Of a stretch of DNA of 59,844 bases, positions 25,969 through 34,714 are shown piece after piece. Positions within the stretch are counted from its first letter, which is position 1. Each line of letters opens with the position of its first letter. The notes beneath the pieces are model-generated. The model was given only the letters and a program-made list of their open reading frames with translations. It was not told the DNA's origin and did no database searches. Position numbers and translations under genes: made by a program. The stretch lies in assembly GCF_003284975.1 (NCBI RefSeq), contig NZ_QMEU01000024.1:1-59844 (forward strand), written 5' to 3'. Source of the stretch: Mycobacterium colombiense (GTDB lineage Bacteria; Actinomycetota; Actinomycetes; Mycobacteriales; Mycobacteriaceae).

Positions 25969-28266
25969 GTGACCGGCGACGAGCGGCACGTCGCGCCGTC
26001 GGCGTCCGCGGATCAGCCGATCGACGATCTCGTACCGGTCGGCACTCCCATCGACCTGGACAACTGTGCGCGCGAGCCGATCCACATCCCCGGTAGCATT
26101 CAGCCGCGCGGGGTGCTCGCGGTGGTACACGAACCCGCGTTCGAAGTGCGCCAGGTCAGCGCCAACGTCGCCGATCTGCTCGACCGTCCCGTCGAAGCCG
26201 TGCTCGGCCGGCACCTGTCCGCGCTGCTCGGTTCCGAACAAGCCGCCCGCATCGAGCGCACGGCGCAGACTTTCGGCAGTCTGCGTCAGAACAACCCGCT
26301 CGAGCTCACCATCGAGGTCGCCGGCGAGTCGCGGGCCTTCGACGCGATCCTGCACCGCGAGCCGGGTGGCGTGTTGTTGGTTGAGCTCGAAATCGCCTAC
26401 GGCGAGCGGCCGTTCTCCTTCCCGAACACCTACCAGGCGGTCCGCGGCGCGGTCGAGGAGTTGAACCGTGCCGCCACGCTGACCGAGCTGTACGCCATCG
26501 CGGCGCGCGCCGTCCGGGACCTGACCGGCTTCGACCGGGTCATGGTGTATCGCTACGACGAGGAATACAACGGCGAAGTCGTGGCCGAGTGCAAGCGCGA
26601 CGACCTCAACTCCTTCCTGGGCCTGCACTACCCCTCGACCGATATCCCGGCGCAGGCGCGCGCTCTGTATGAGAAGAACTGGATCCGACTGATCTCCGAT
26701 GTCGACTACGCGCCGGCGCCGCTGGTGCCGAGCATCGACCCGGCGAGCAGCACGCCGCTGGACCTGACGTATGCCACGCTGCGCAGCGTTTCGCCCATCC
26801 ATATCGAGTATCTGCAGAACATGGGTGTGCACGCATCGATGTCGATCTCGCTGTTGCGGCAGGGCCGGCTGTGGGGGTTGATCGCCTGCCACCACTACAC
26901 CGGACCACACCTGCCACCGTTCGGCACCCGGGCGGCGGCCGAATTCCTCGGCTCGACCCTGTCGCTGCGACTCGTCGACCGGTTCGAGGATGAACAACTG
27001 CACAAGCGCCTGGCCGCGCAGGCCATCTTGGCCAAGCTCACCGCCGCCACGCTGGACGACGGCGAGCCGCTATCGGCGGCGTTGCTCGGAGCGCCGGACC
27101 TGCTCGATCTGGTGCCCGCCGACGGCGTGGTCGTCGACATCGGAGGCGACTTCCGCGCGCGCGGCTCGGTTCCACCGCCGGAAGTCGTGGCCGCCATCGC
27201 CGCCTGGGCGCGCGAGGTGGACGACGAGATCGCGAGCAGCGAGTGCCTGTCTCGGGCGCTGCCGGAGCTCGAGCTGGATCCGCAGGTGGCCGCCGGCGCG
27301 CTGGCGCTCAATCTGCCCGACGGGCAATACGCGATCTGGTTCCGCCGAGAGGTGCTGCGCTCGGTGGACTGGGGCGGCGACCCCTACAACAAGTCGATCG
27401 CGATCAGCGAGGGCGACCAGTATCGCCTCAGCCCGCGCAAATCGTTCGACCGATGGCGCGAGATCGTGCATGGGCGCAGCGAACCCTGGTCGCCGAGCGA
27501 GACCGACTCCGCCGGATCCCTGCGGCGCCACCTGGTCGAGTCGTTATACCGCCGCACGCGCGGAGCGCTGCGCCTGGCGGAGACACTGCAGCGCAGCCTG
27601 CTACCCGAATCCATCCCCGCCCTCGACAACTGGCGCCTGTCCGCGCATTACGAACCGGCGGCGGGGGACAACGTCGGCGGCGATTGGTACGACGCGTTCG
27701 AGCTCCGCGACGGCCGGCTGATCGTGCTGATCGGCGACGTGGCCGGGCACGGCATCGCCGCGGCCGGCACCATGGCCGCGCTGCGCAACGCGCTGCGCGC
27801 CCAACTGTTCACCGGAGCCACACCGGCCGAGGCGCTCGAACAGCTCAACGAGTTCTGCCTGCACATGCTGCCCGGCGCATTCGCCACGGTCATCGCCGCG
27901 CGGGTTGATCTCGATTCGGGTCGGGTGGAGGCCGCCTCGGCCGGTCACTTACTGCCGTACGTGACGGACCTGACCGGCAACGGTGTCGGCGAGGCGGTCC
28001 CGGCGCCCATCAAGCTCTCCCCACCGATCGGCATCAAGGGTGTCAGCTACGCCCCCAGCACAGTCACCGTCGGACCCGGACACGGATTGGTCCTGTTCTC
28101 CGACGGCCTCGTGGAGCGCCGCGGCGAGTCGATCGACGACGGGCTCGATCTCTTGGCCGCGACCCTCGGCCGGGCGGGCGATGCGACGGCGTCCCGGATC
28201 TGGACCGCGATGGCGTCGGGCCATACCGACGACGACGTCACCATCATCACGCTGCTCCGGCCCTGA
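25969..28266 (+). CDS. Bacteriophytochrome with PP2C/RsbU-type phosphatase output
   Basis: 765 residues from GTG 25969. The photosensory core is complete. The PAS domain has the biliverdin-attaching Cys C33 in LDNCAREPIHIPGSIQPRG. The GAF domain carries P-S-T-D225-I-P and ACHHYTGP (H308/H309). The PHY domain has the tongue motif P489-R-K-S-F493. In place of a histidine kinase, residues about 536-765 are a SpoIIE/RsbU PP2C phosphatase: VGGDWYD (D572, D575), IGDVAGHG (D590), LFSDG (D712) and TDDD near the end, all metal ligands present. Red/far-red light would therefore control dephosphorylation, probably of an anti-sigma-factor antagonist. The heme oxygenase next door can supply the chromophore. 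No anti-sigma or STAS gene is in the window. Confidence 0.95.
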   Translation: MTGDERHVAPSASADQPIDDLVPVGTPIDLDNCAREPIHIPGSIQPRGVLAVVHEPAFEVRQVSANVADLLDRPVEAVLGRHLSALLGSEQAARIERTAQTFGSLRQNNPLELTIEVAGESRAFDAILHREPGGVLLVELEIAYGERPFSFPNTYQAVRGAVEELNRAATLTELYAIAARAVRDLTGFDRVMVYRYDEEYNGEVVAECKRDDLNSFLGLHYPSTDIPAQARALYEKNWIRLISDVDYAPAPLVPSIDPASSTPLDLTYATLRSVSPIHIEYLQNMGVHASMSISLLRQGRLWGLIACHHYTGPHLPPFGTRAAAEFLGSTLSLRLVDRFEDEQLHKRLAAQAILAKLTAATLDDGEPLSAALLGAPDLLDLVPADGVVVDIGGDFRARGSVPPPEVVAAIAAWAREVDDEIASSECLSRALPELELDPQVAAGALALNLPDGQYAIWFRREVLRSVDWGGDPYNKSIAISEGDQYRLSPRKSFDRWREIVHGRSEPWSPSETDSAGSLRRHLVESLYRRTRGALRLAETLQRSLLPESIPALDNWRLSAHYEPAAGDNVGGDWYDAFELRDGRLIVLIGDVAGHGIAAAGTMAALRNALRAQLFTGATPAEALEQLNEFCLHMLPGAFATVIAARVDLDSGRVEAASAGHLLPYVTDLTGNGVGEAVPAPIKLSPPIGIKGVSYAPSTVTVGPGHGLVLFSDGLVERRGESIDDGLDLLAATLGRAGDATASRIWTAMASGHTDDDVTIITLLRP

Positions 28267-28364
28267 CACGCGTTAAGCGATTCGTATATCAACGCCTTTT
28301 CGGGCGACTGCCATCTACAGTTCGACCAATAGCGAACCGTGACCGCCCCCCAAAGGACAATGAG

Positions 28365-28808
28365 ATGGCGAAAAGCGTTGCGACCAAAAACGACAACGAA
28401 AGAATCGTGGTCGATTTCATACATGCCGCTTACGGCAAGAGCATGGACGTTGATGCGATGACCGCGCTCATGGCCGACGACTTCGAGTGGCAGCTGCACG
28501 TGCCGCTGTCACCGGTGGTGCGGGGACGTGACGCGGCGCGCGCGGAACTCGAGAAGCACAACACCCTGGCGACGGGAATGCTCGAGGGGAGCGAGATCCG
28601 CACGATCGTGTCCGACAACGACACCGTCGTCGTCGAACGCGTCGACGTGAACGCCATGAACGGCGTGGCCGTCACCTTCCACGTCACCGCGCTCTTCGAC
28701 GTTCGCGACGGCGCGATTACGCACTGGCGTGAGTACTGGGACACCACTCACGTCGCTGGACAACTCGGCATAGATCCCGCGCTCATGTTCGCGCCGCTAG
28801 GCGATTGA
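28365..28808 (+). CDS. Limonene-1,2-epoxide hydrolase-like / NTF2-fold protein
   Basis: 147 residues with AAGGA eight bases before ATG 28365. A cone-shaped NTF2/SnoaL-like fold. The elements VVVERVDVNAMNGVAVTFHV and GAITHWREYWDTTH reproduce the Arg-x-Asp and Trp-Arg-(x)-Tyr-x-Asp positions of limonene-epoxide-hydrolase (EphG-like) proteins, suggesting hydrolysis of a small epoxide or ester. It follows the phytochrome gene by 98 bases in the same direction; a functional link is possible but unsupported. Confidence 0.7.
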   Translation: MAKSVATKNDNERIVVDFIHAAYGKSMDVDAMTALMADDFEWQLHVPLSPVVRGRDAARAELEKHNTLATGMLEGSEIRTIVSDNDTVVVERVDVNAMNGVAVTFHVTALFDVRDGAITHWREYWDTTHVAGQLGIDPALMFAPLGD

Positions 28809-28838
28809 TCTGCGGCACAAGGGATTTGGCGGCCCGAG

Positions 28839-29396
28839 CTAGCCGGTGGCGCCAAGGATCTTGATCGCGAAGACAAGCGAGTCACCGGGCTGGATGCCGG
28901 CGCTGGGCTGACCTTCGGGGTAGCCATCCGCGGGCACCATCGCGACGGCGACCGTCGACCCGACCTTCTGTCCCGCGATGGCCTTCTGAAAGCCCGGCAC
29001 GACCCCCGTGAGCGGGAAGTCGACCGGGGCGCCGCGCTGGTAGCTGCTGTCGAAGACAGATCCGTCACGCCCGTTGACGCCCATGTAGCAGACGGAGACG
29101 CGGGCGGTGTTGGAGACCACCGGGCCGTCTCCGGCGCGCAGCGTGTGCACCTGGGTCTGGCCCACGCTGAACGGTGTGGTCACCTTCACCAGCGGAGCGG
29201 TGGTGTCCGTGGATCCGGTGACCGCGACGCTGCCCGTGGTACCGCTCAACGTCCAGTCGGGCGTTGCACCGTTTTGCGGTGCCGCGGTCGGACACGAGCC
29301 GGCCGCGGTGGCCGTGCCCGCTCCGGCGAGCGTCAGAACGGTTGCTGCGACCGAAGCCGCGAGCGCGACGGAGGAATACATCCGGGAGGACTTCAC
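28839..29396 (-). CDS. Secreted FKBP-type peptidyl-prolyl isomerase
   Basis: About 185 residues from GTG 29396, chosen because it keeps the positive n-region (KSSR) of the signal peptide; the signal ends near TATAAGS. The mature part ends in an FKBP domain: VCYMGVNGRDGSVFDSSYQR, PVDFPLTGVVPGFQKAIAGQ, then VAMVPADGYPEGQPS and DSLVFAIKI. Most rotamase-pocket residues are present. It would assist folding of exported proteins. The upstream 80 residues form a separate beta-rich domain. It is transcribed away from the DUF732 gene 45 bases upstream on the same strand. Confidence 0.88.
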   Translation of the reverse strand: MKSSRMYSSVALAASVAATVLTLAGAGTATAAGSCPTAAPQNGATPDWTLSGTTGSVAVTGSTDTTAPLVKVTTPFSVGQTQVHTLRAGDGPVVSNTARVSVCYMGVNGRDGSVFDSSYQRGAPVDFPLTGVVPGFQKAIAGQKVGSTVAVAMVPADGYPEGQPSAGIQPGDSLVFAIKILGATG

Positions 29397-29441
29397 GGCC
29401 GTCACGCTACAGCCAGTTACCGCGTCGCTCGGCGGGGGACC

Positions 29442-29795
29442 TCAGGTGCACAGGCTGGGGGCGTCGCACACATTGCCGGGGCAATAGATCGAGTGGGCGG
29501 CGTTGACCAGGCTCCCGACGTCCAACAGCGTCACGCCCTTGGTGTCCAAGCGGCCGTGAAGATCGTCGGCGATCTGTTGCGGCGTCCAACCCCAGGTCAG
29601 GTCGTAACACACGTCGTGTGCTTCGGCGATCAGCGCCTCGTCCGTCTTCGGCGGCCAGGTCAGGCCGACGGCACGCAGTTGCGCGAGGTACGCATCATCT
29701 TGGGGGCTCGCAGCCGCGACGCCGGCGGTGCTGAGCAGTGCCGCGGCGGCCAGCAGGGATACGGCGAGTGCGACCGGCCAACGGGGTGAGGGCAT
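29442..29795 (-). CDS. Secreted DUF732 protein
   Basis: 117 residues: Sec signal peptide (MPSPRWPVALAVSLLAAAAL ... ASPQDD) followed by a short DUF732 domain (YLAQLRAVGLTWPPKTDEAL ... AHDVCYDL) with helices and a conserved pair of cysteines, plus three extra cysteines at the C-terminus (IYCPGNVCDAPSLCT). DUF732 proteins are numerous, secreted and specific to mycobacteria and relatives; no function is known. The upstream 129 bases to the serine hydrolase stop contain no gene. Confidence 0.88.
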   Translation of the reverse strand: MPSPRWPVALAVSLLAAAALLSTAGVAAASPQDDAYLAQLRAVGLTWPPKTDEALIAEAHDVCYDLTWGWTPQQIADDLHGRLDTKGVTLLDVGSLVNAAHSIYCPGNVCDAPSLCT

Positions 29796-29924
29796 TCGAT
29801 TCCCTTCCGATCCTGGCGGCGATAGAGGCCGCCAAAAGCGTGCTGCTCCACAGCGAGACAGACATGCAGAATATCCGGAGTTCGGCCAAACGGCTCGCCG
29901 AGATATCCGACTGACTGCGGTCGG

Positions 29925-31103
29925 CTAGCCGGGGATTCCAGCCAATTCGCGCGCCGCGGCATCGAAGGCGCGCAGGGTGTCGGACATGTGCGGCTCATGA
30001 GTCTTTAGTTGCGTGGATAACTTGGCGGCGACCACCTCCGCGGCGCGGTTGACATAGATCATCTGACCGCACATGCCTTGGCACAACACGACGTTTCTGC
30101 CCGGGTAGGGGAACCACATCTGGTTGCGGTACATGCCGCCTGGCATCTCGTTGTCGTCGGGACTGGCGGCGAACGCCTGACGCGAGTCGGGCCCGCCGTC
30201 GAGGGTGTCGGCGACCCACGCCGCCGGCACCACTTGCCGGCCGGTCAGCGAGACGCCATCGCGCAAGAACAGCGACCCGAACCGGATCAGGTCGGTGAGG
30301 CAGGCGCTGATACCACCGTCGAAAAACCCGGTGCCCTCGGCGTCGACGCCGATGGTGGCGTCGCATTGCGCGCCGATGCGGCTCCACAGCAACTCCGACA
30401 TCAGCCCCGGCATCCGTTCAGCACCGGCGACCTCGCAGATCCAGCCCAGCACATCGGTTTCACAGGAACGGTATTCGAATGGGCCGCCGTGAGCGCGCTG
30501 CCGGCGCAAGCTCAGCAGGAACTCCTGCAGCGTGGCAGGAGCGTTTGGAGTTCTCCTGGGTGCCCACCCCATTGCCTGGTCGAGAAGGTGTATCTGCGCG
30601 GCCGGGTCGTCGTAGTTCTCCGAGAACGCGATACCCGACCTCATGTCCAGCAGGTGACGCACCGTCGCACCGGCGTAGCCGCAATCATGAAGGGCGGGAA
30701 CATATTTCGTTACCAGCGCGTCGAGGTCGATCGCACCGGCCCCGTGCAACACACCCGCCACCGCGCCCACCAGCGACTTGCTCACCGAGAACAACAGGTG
30801 CGGACTCCGGGCGCCCAGGCCGTCCAGATATTCCTCGGCCACGATCGCACCGCGGCAGGCGACGGCCCACCCGTCGGTGCCGGCGCCCCCCAACACCGCG
30901 CCGACGGTGGTGTCCGTGCCGTCCGTTCCGGTCACCGGGATGGCCGACAGATCGGCCGTAGCTGCGGGCAACGCCGCGACCGGCCCGGCGCCGCGCGAGA
31001 TGACCGCGGTCGGCACGAAGTCTTCGACGTGCTGGAACGACCACCGCGCGTACGGCGCCGACAGCCAGTTGTCCAGTGCGATGCCGGCCGGGGCGCCTTT
31101 CAC
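29925..31103 (-). CDS. Beta-lactamase-related serine hydrolase
   Basis: 392 residues from GTG 31103, which overlaps the stop of the ATP-grasp gene (GTGA), so the two are translationally coupled. Class C beta-lactamase/penicillin-binding fold: nucleophile and base S-x-x-K in LLFSVSKSLVG, a Tyr in FEYRSCETDVLG replacing the usual YxN, and DMRSGIAFSENY after the active site. No signal peptide is visible, so a cytosolic esterase, amidase or transpeptidase-like enzyme acting on the product of the adjacent ligase is more likely than cell-wall work. Substrate unknown. Confidence 0.82.
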   Translation of the reverse strand: MKGAPAGIALDNWLSAPYARWSFQHVEDFVPTAVISRGAGPVAALPAATADLSAIPVTGTDGTDTTVGAVLGGAGTDGWAVACRGAIVAEEYLDGLGARSPHLLFSVSKSLVGAVAGVLHGAGAIDLDALVTKYVPALHDCGYAGATVRHLLDMRSGIAFSENYDDPAAQIHLLDQAMGWAPRRTPNAPATLQEFLLSLRRQRAHGGPFEYRSCETDVLGWICEVAGAERMPGLMSELLWSRIGAQCDATIGVDAEGTGFFDGGISACLTDLIRFGSLFLRDGVSLTGRQVVPAAWVADTLDGGPDSRQAFAASPDDNEMPGGMYRNQMWFPYPGRNVVLCQGMCGQMIYVNRAAEVVAAKLSTQLKTHEPHMSDTLRAFDAAARELAGIPG

Positions 31104-32656
31104 GCTCGTGCGACGAGCCGAGAAACGATCGGCGCGGCCGGCGTCAACGGTGTCGAGACGAATTTCGACTTCATCCCCTTGACCCAGCGCTGGCAGCGCT
31201 CGCTGAGCCGATAGTCGTCCGTCTGCAGGTGTGAGCGGGTGACGAGCACACCGAGTTGGGCGCCCTGCGAACGCAAGTCGCCGGGTGCGGCGACCCGCAT
31301 GTAGAAGGCCTCGGAGCCGTCGAGCAGCGTGGCCCAGTCGTTGGCGGTTCGCGAGAAGGAGACCCGGCCATCGTCGTCGATCCGCCACACCCCGGTGCGT
31401 GGCGTCGCGGTGAAGAGCTCGATATCCGGCGACGTCTCGGTGATGATCACCTGGCCCCAGACCTCGTCTTCGCCATAGCCCCGCTCCCAGCGCGAATTGA
31501 TCTCCTCGATGTCGAGTTCGTACTCCACGTCCATGTACTCGAGCAGATGAAAGAGGAACAGCGGCATATCGGCATATGCCTCGGTGGTGAGGTTGGTCAT
31601 CGGGCTGGCACCGCTCAGCCGCGGATTCACCTCGCCGAGGTAGAGCTCGTCGGCGTCCAGATCGTGCAGCAGGTCCACCTCGAAGTAGCCGCGGTAGCCC
31701 TCGCGCCGCATGACATCGCCCAGCTTTGCCACCATTTCTCGCGCGGCATGCGTCTGGGCGGGCGGCAACACCTCGCGCCAGATGTCGTTGCCGCACCAGC
31801 TGCCCCGGCTCGGAGTGAGTTCCGAATAACCGACGAGACTCGTCATCGCGGGGCCCACCACGGTGCCATGCCGGGTCACGGCGCCCTCGAGGCACACCTC
31901 GACATTGCGGATCCGCTTCATCACCTTGAGGTCTTGCCCCACCAGATCACCGGCGTGCTGGTCCCAGTCGCGCTGACCGTGCACAAAGAACGTCCCGCTG
32001 CCGGCGTTGCCGTAAGCGATCGAGATCACCAGGTCATCTCCCAATCCGGCGTTTTGCGCGAGCGCCAGCAGGTCGTCGTAGGAGTCGGCCCGCCCGATCG
32101 TATTAGGCACGCTCGGCACCCCCGCCTCGTCGGCCAACCGCGTCATGACGATCTTGGAGCCCAGGCGCTGCCGCAACTCGATCGGCGGATGCATGACGTC
32201 GAGGCCCGCCGACCGCGCGAGTGCCTGAATTTCCTCGTTCAGCATCACAAAGCAGCACTTACCTCCCGGCCCCTTACCGGCGATGAACTCGACCGTCTCG
32301 GGATCGGACAGCAGATGGCTGCACACCTCGTCCATGGAGTCGAAATCGCGGCGGTCGCGCCGCCGGGGCACGAACACGCGCGAGTGTGTGCCCTCGAAGG
32401 AGTCAAAGTAGGTGAGGTAGAAGAAGTTTCGTATCCAACGGTCCACGCCGAGCAGGTTGAACGGCGTGGGCGAGATGAAGAAGAGCGGCACCTTGTTCGT
32501 GTGGAAGAACGCGCGGATGTCCGACAGGCCGTTCAGCGTCTGACGCTGCTGGGGTCCCGTCACGTCGGTCGCGGTGACATCGTGGCCCGAACCCGGGGCC
32601 AGGGTGGCGGCGCGGCCAGATGCGGTGCATTCGGCGCAACGCCGATGAAATGACAT
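31100..32656 (-). CDS. ATP-grasp ligase (biotin-carboxylase-like)
   Basis: 518 residues from ATG 32656; GGAGG sits very close to that start, so a later GTG (about 32563) is also possible. The central region is an ATP-grasp domain: RQRLGSKIVMTRLADEAGVPS, a Gly/Ser-rich loop NAGSGTFFVHGQRDW for phosphate binding, then YRGYFEVDLLHD and the metal-binding YLGEVNPRLSGASPMTN (Glu-x-Asn-x-Arg). Such enzymes join a carboxylate to an amine or thiol through an acyl-phosphate. The C-terminal 130 residues are unassigned. It is coupled to a serine hydrolase and lies 185 bases after a P450, which suggests a small biosynthetic or modification pathway. Confidence 0.85.
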   Translation of the reverse strand: MSFHRRCAECTASGRAATLAPGSGHDVTATDVTGPQQRQTLNGLSDIRAFFHTNKVPLFFISPTPFNLLGVDRWIRNFFYLTYFDSFEGTHSRVFVPRRRDRRDFDSMDEVCSHLLSDPETVEFIAGKGPGGKCCFVMLNEEIQALARSAGLDVMHPPIELRQRLGSKIVMTRLADEAGVPSVPNTIGRADSYDDLLALAQNAGLGDDLVISIAYGNAGSGTFFVHGQRDWDQHAGDLVGQDLKVMKRIRNVEVCLEGAVTRHGTVVGPAMTSLVGYSELTPSRGSWCGNDIWREVLPPAQTHAAREMVAKLGDVMRREGYRGYFEVDLLHDLDADELYLGEVNPRLSGASPMTNLTTEAYADMPLFLFHLLEYMDVEYELDIEEINSRWERGYGEDEVWGQVIITETSPDIELFTATPRTGVWRIDDDGRVSFSRTANDWATLLDGSEAFYMRVAAPGDLRSQGAQLGVLVTRSHLQTDDYRLSERCQRWVKGMKSKFVSTPLTPAAPIVSRLVARA

Positions 32657-32841
32657 ACCTCCATTCGACAAGTGTGCGCCCTGTCGGCGCCCGTGTCGAA
32701 GGCGAAACGGCGCCGAACGCCGATAGCCGCCCGGATGACGGTCCTTGCCGCAAGGGCCGCGGTTGGCGTTTATGCCGTTGTCCCGCAACCGGTTTGATCT
32801 AATCCGCGAGATCTCGGCCGTGTGGTGAGACGGTGGTGCGG

Positions 32842-34146
32842 TCAGCCGGCGTTGACGCTGGCGGGCCCGAGATGGACCGGGAGGTGCTTGACTCCGTGCA
32901 GCAGGGTGCTGTCGTTAGGGGTCGGTTCGCCGGCGAGGGTGAGTTGGGGGAATCGTTCGAAGAGGGCGCGCAACCCGATGTTGAGTTCCATCCGGGCGAG
33001 CGGCGCGCCGAGGCAGGCGTGGATACCGGTACCAAAGCCGATGTGGTCGCGGGCGTTGACCCTGGTGGTGTCGAATTCGTCGGGTCGTTCGAAGACGGCC
33101 GGATCGCGGTTGGCGCCGGCGATGCTGAGGAAGACGGTCGATCCCGCCCGCACGGTGTGGCCGTCGATCTGCAGCGTTTGGGTGGCCACCCGGGCGGCGA
33201 ATTGGGCGACGGAGTGGTAGCGCAGCGTTTCTTCGACCGCGTTGGGCCAGCCTTCGGGGTGCGCTAGGAGGCGGGCCAGCTGGTCGGGGTGATCGACCAG
33301 CGCCGTGATGGCATTACCGAAGGCGTGGGTGGTGGTGATGAAGCCGGCGCCGAGCAGGAGGCCCGCAAACATTTTGACTTCCAGCGCGGTGAGTTCGCTG
33401 TCCTGCAGCACCGCCGACAGGACGCTGTTATCGCCGCCGTTGCGGCGCAGCCGTTCGATGTGCGTTTCGAGGCAGCCTTCGAACTCGCGCAGGGCCGCGA
33501 GGGCGGTCTCGAAGTCCCGCCACGCGGGCACCGTGGTGGTGAGCAGCTTGGCGCCCGGCTCGGCGATTGCGTAGAGGTAAGGGATTTCGGTGTGGGGGAT
33601 TCCCAGCAGCTCGGCGATGACCTCGATGGGAATCTGGGAGGCGTAGTCGGCGATCAGGTCGCAACGACCGTTGTCGCCGAGGTCGTCGAGCAGGGCGTCG
33701 ACAATCTCTTGGATGCGATGGCGTAGCCGATCGGTCGCCCGCGGGGTGAATGCCCGCGACACCAGGCGTCGGAGGCGCTCATGCTCGGGTGGGTCAATGA
33801 CCAATAAGGACGGCGGCTCAAGACCGTTCAGTACGCCGGGATTCGTTGTCGCAAGCGCCCACCGAGCGATGCGAAAAGGCGAGCGATCACGGGGTTTGGC
33901 GGTCCGAAACCTGTCGTCCCGCAACACCTCTCGGACGATCTGCGCATCGGCGGTGACCCAGCCGCCGATCACCGCCGACAGGCGCCCCCGTTCGCGGATC
34001 TGCTCGATGAGCCGGTGCGCGTTGCCCGGCTGGTTGTTGTCGATCACCAGCCTGGCGAACGGGTCGCCTCGGCGAGCCAGCAGCTTCAGCGTCGCGCGAG
34101 CCAGTCCGTACCCGAGCAGCCAGTGCGACCGGGTTTTGAGGGCCAT
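32842..34146 (-). CDS. Cytochrome P450
   Basis: 434 residues from ATG 34146 (upstream in-frame ATG 34188 is less likely). Heme motif HIGFGTGIHACLGAPLAR with Cys C378; E-x-x-R at 306-309 (ETLR); DPPEHERLRRLVSRAFTPR before helix C. The helix I oxygen-activation segment reads L-G-A267-G-F-I270-T271-T-T, so the usual acidic residue before the conserved Thr is isoleucine. The N-terminus (TRSHWLLGYGLARATLKLLARRGDPFARL) resembles CYP140-type mycobacterial P450s. No ferredoxin gene is adjacent. It lies between an NTF2-like protein and an ATP-grasp ligase on the same strand. Confidence 0.93.
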   Translation of the reverse strand: MALKTRSHWLLGYGLARATLKLLARRGDPFARLVIDNNQPGNAHRLIEQIRERGRLSAVIGGWVTADAQIVREVLRDDRFRTAKPRDRSPFRIARWALATTNPGVLNGLEPPSLLVIDPPEHERLRRLVSRAFTPRATDRLRHRIQEIVDALLDDLGDNGRCDLIADYASQIPIEVIAELLGIPHTEIPYLYAIAEPGAKLLTTTVPAWRDFETALAALREFEGCLETHIERLRRNGGDNSVLSAVLQDSELTALEVKMFAGLLLGAGFITTTHAFGNAITALVDHPDQLARLLAHPEGWPNAVEETLRYHSVAQFAARVATQTLQIDGHTVRAGSTVFLSIAGANRDPAVFERPDEFDTTRVNARDHIGFGTGIHACLGAPLARMELNIGLRALFERFPQLTLAGEPTPNDSTLLHGVKHLPVHLGPASVNAG

Positions 34147-34206
34147 CTCCGTATTGTTCGCCCTACCTTGCGGAATGGATAGGTGCACGCGGCAAAGTCA
34201 CCGGCG

Positions 34207-34650
34207 CTAGGAATCCCGGTGGTATTCGTCCCGCATCAGGACCTGGACGCCACGCCAGCCCCAATACACCCGGTGGGCCTGAATCAAGCCGCCGTCGATC
34301 TCCATCACCTCGACGAAGTCCATTTGCTCACCGTCTGGTGTCACACGTGGATACTCCCAGGTCACCCGCCGACCGTCGGTGAAAAAGCCGGCCCGGTGAT
34401 AGGCGCGCAGCTTCGGGGTGCGAGCTACCACCTCGGCGAGAAACGGCCGTAGCTGCGCGTGCCCCCGGCGGACTCCGTCCTTGCCGGTGATGTGGGCGAC
34501 CAGCGGGCTTTCCAAGGTCGCGTCGGTGGCATAACAGGCCAGCAGGGCATCCAGGTCATGAGCGGCCAGGGCGCTTTCCCAGGCCCGCACCACCGCCTCG
34601 ATGGCGCCCCGCGGGGTGGTCGTGTGCGTTGCGGTGTCGTCGCTGTCCAT
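34207..34650 (-). CDS. SnoaL/NTF2-like protein
   Basis: 147 residues. NTF2-like cone fold: VVRAWESALAAHDLDALLAC, YATDATLESPLVAHITG, HRAGFFTDGRRVTWEYPRV and a C-terminal DGGLIQAHRVYWGWRGVQVL. Members bind or isomerise small hydrophobic compounds (SnoaL-type cyclases, steroid isomerases), but no catalytic residue can be named with confidence. It is first in the minus-strand run with the P450 60 bases downstream, and divergent from the ArsR regulator gene (start 34715), which could control it. Confidence 0.78.
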   Translation of the reverse strand: MDSDDTATHTTTPRGAIEAVVRAWESALAAHDLDALLACYATDATLESPLVAHITGKDGVRRGHAQLRPFLAEVVARTPKLRAYHRAGFFTDGRRVTWEYPRVTPDGEQMDFVEVMEIDGGLIQAHRVYWGWRGVQVLMRDEYHRDS

Positions 34651-34714
34651 GACCCCATCGTGACGCCGAATTGCTTCGGTGCGGCCCGAAATGTCCGCCG
34701 CTTATCGTGGTGTC

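Noticed and set aside
25849..27003. 384-codon open frame on the minus strand
   Set aside because: Antisense to the phytochrome gene; no recognisable domain.
31104..31895. Upstream extension of the serine hydrolase frame
   Set aside because: It lies inside the ATP-grasp gene in another frame; GTG 31103 overlapping the ligase stop is the natural start.
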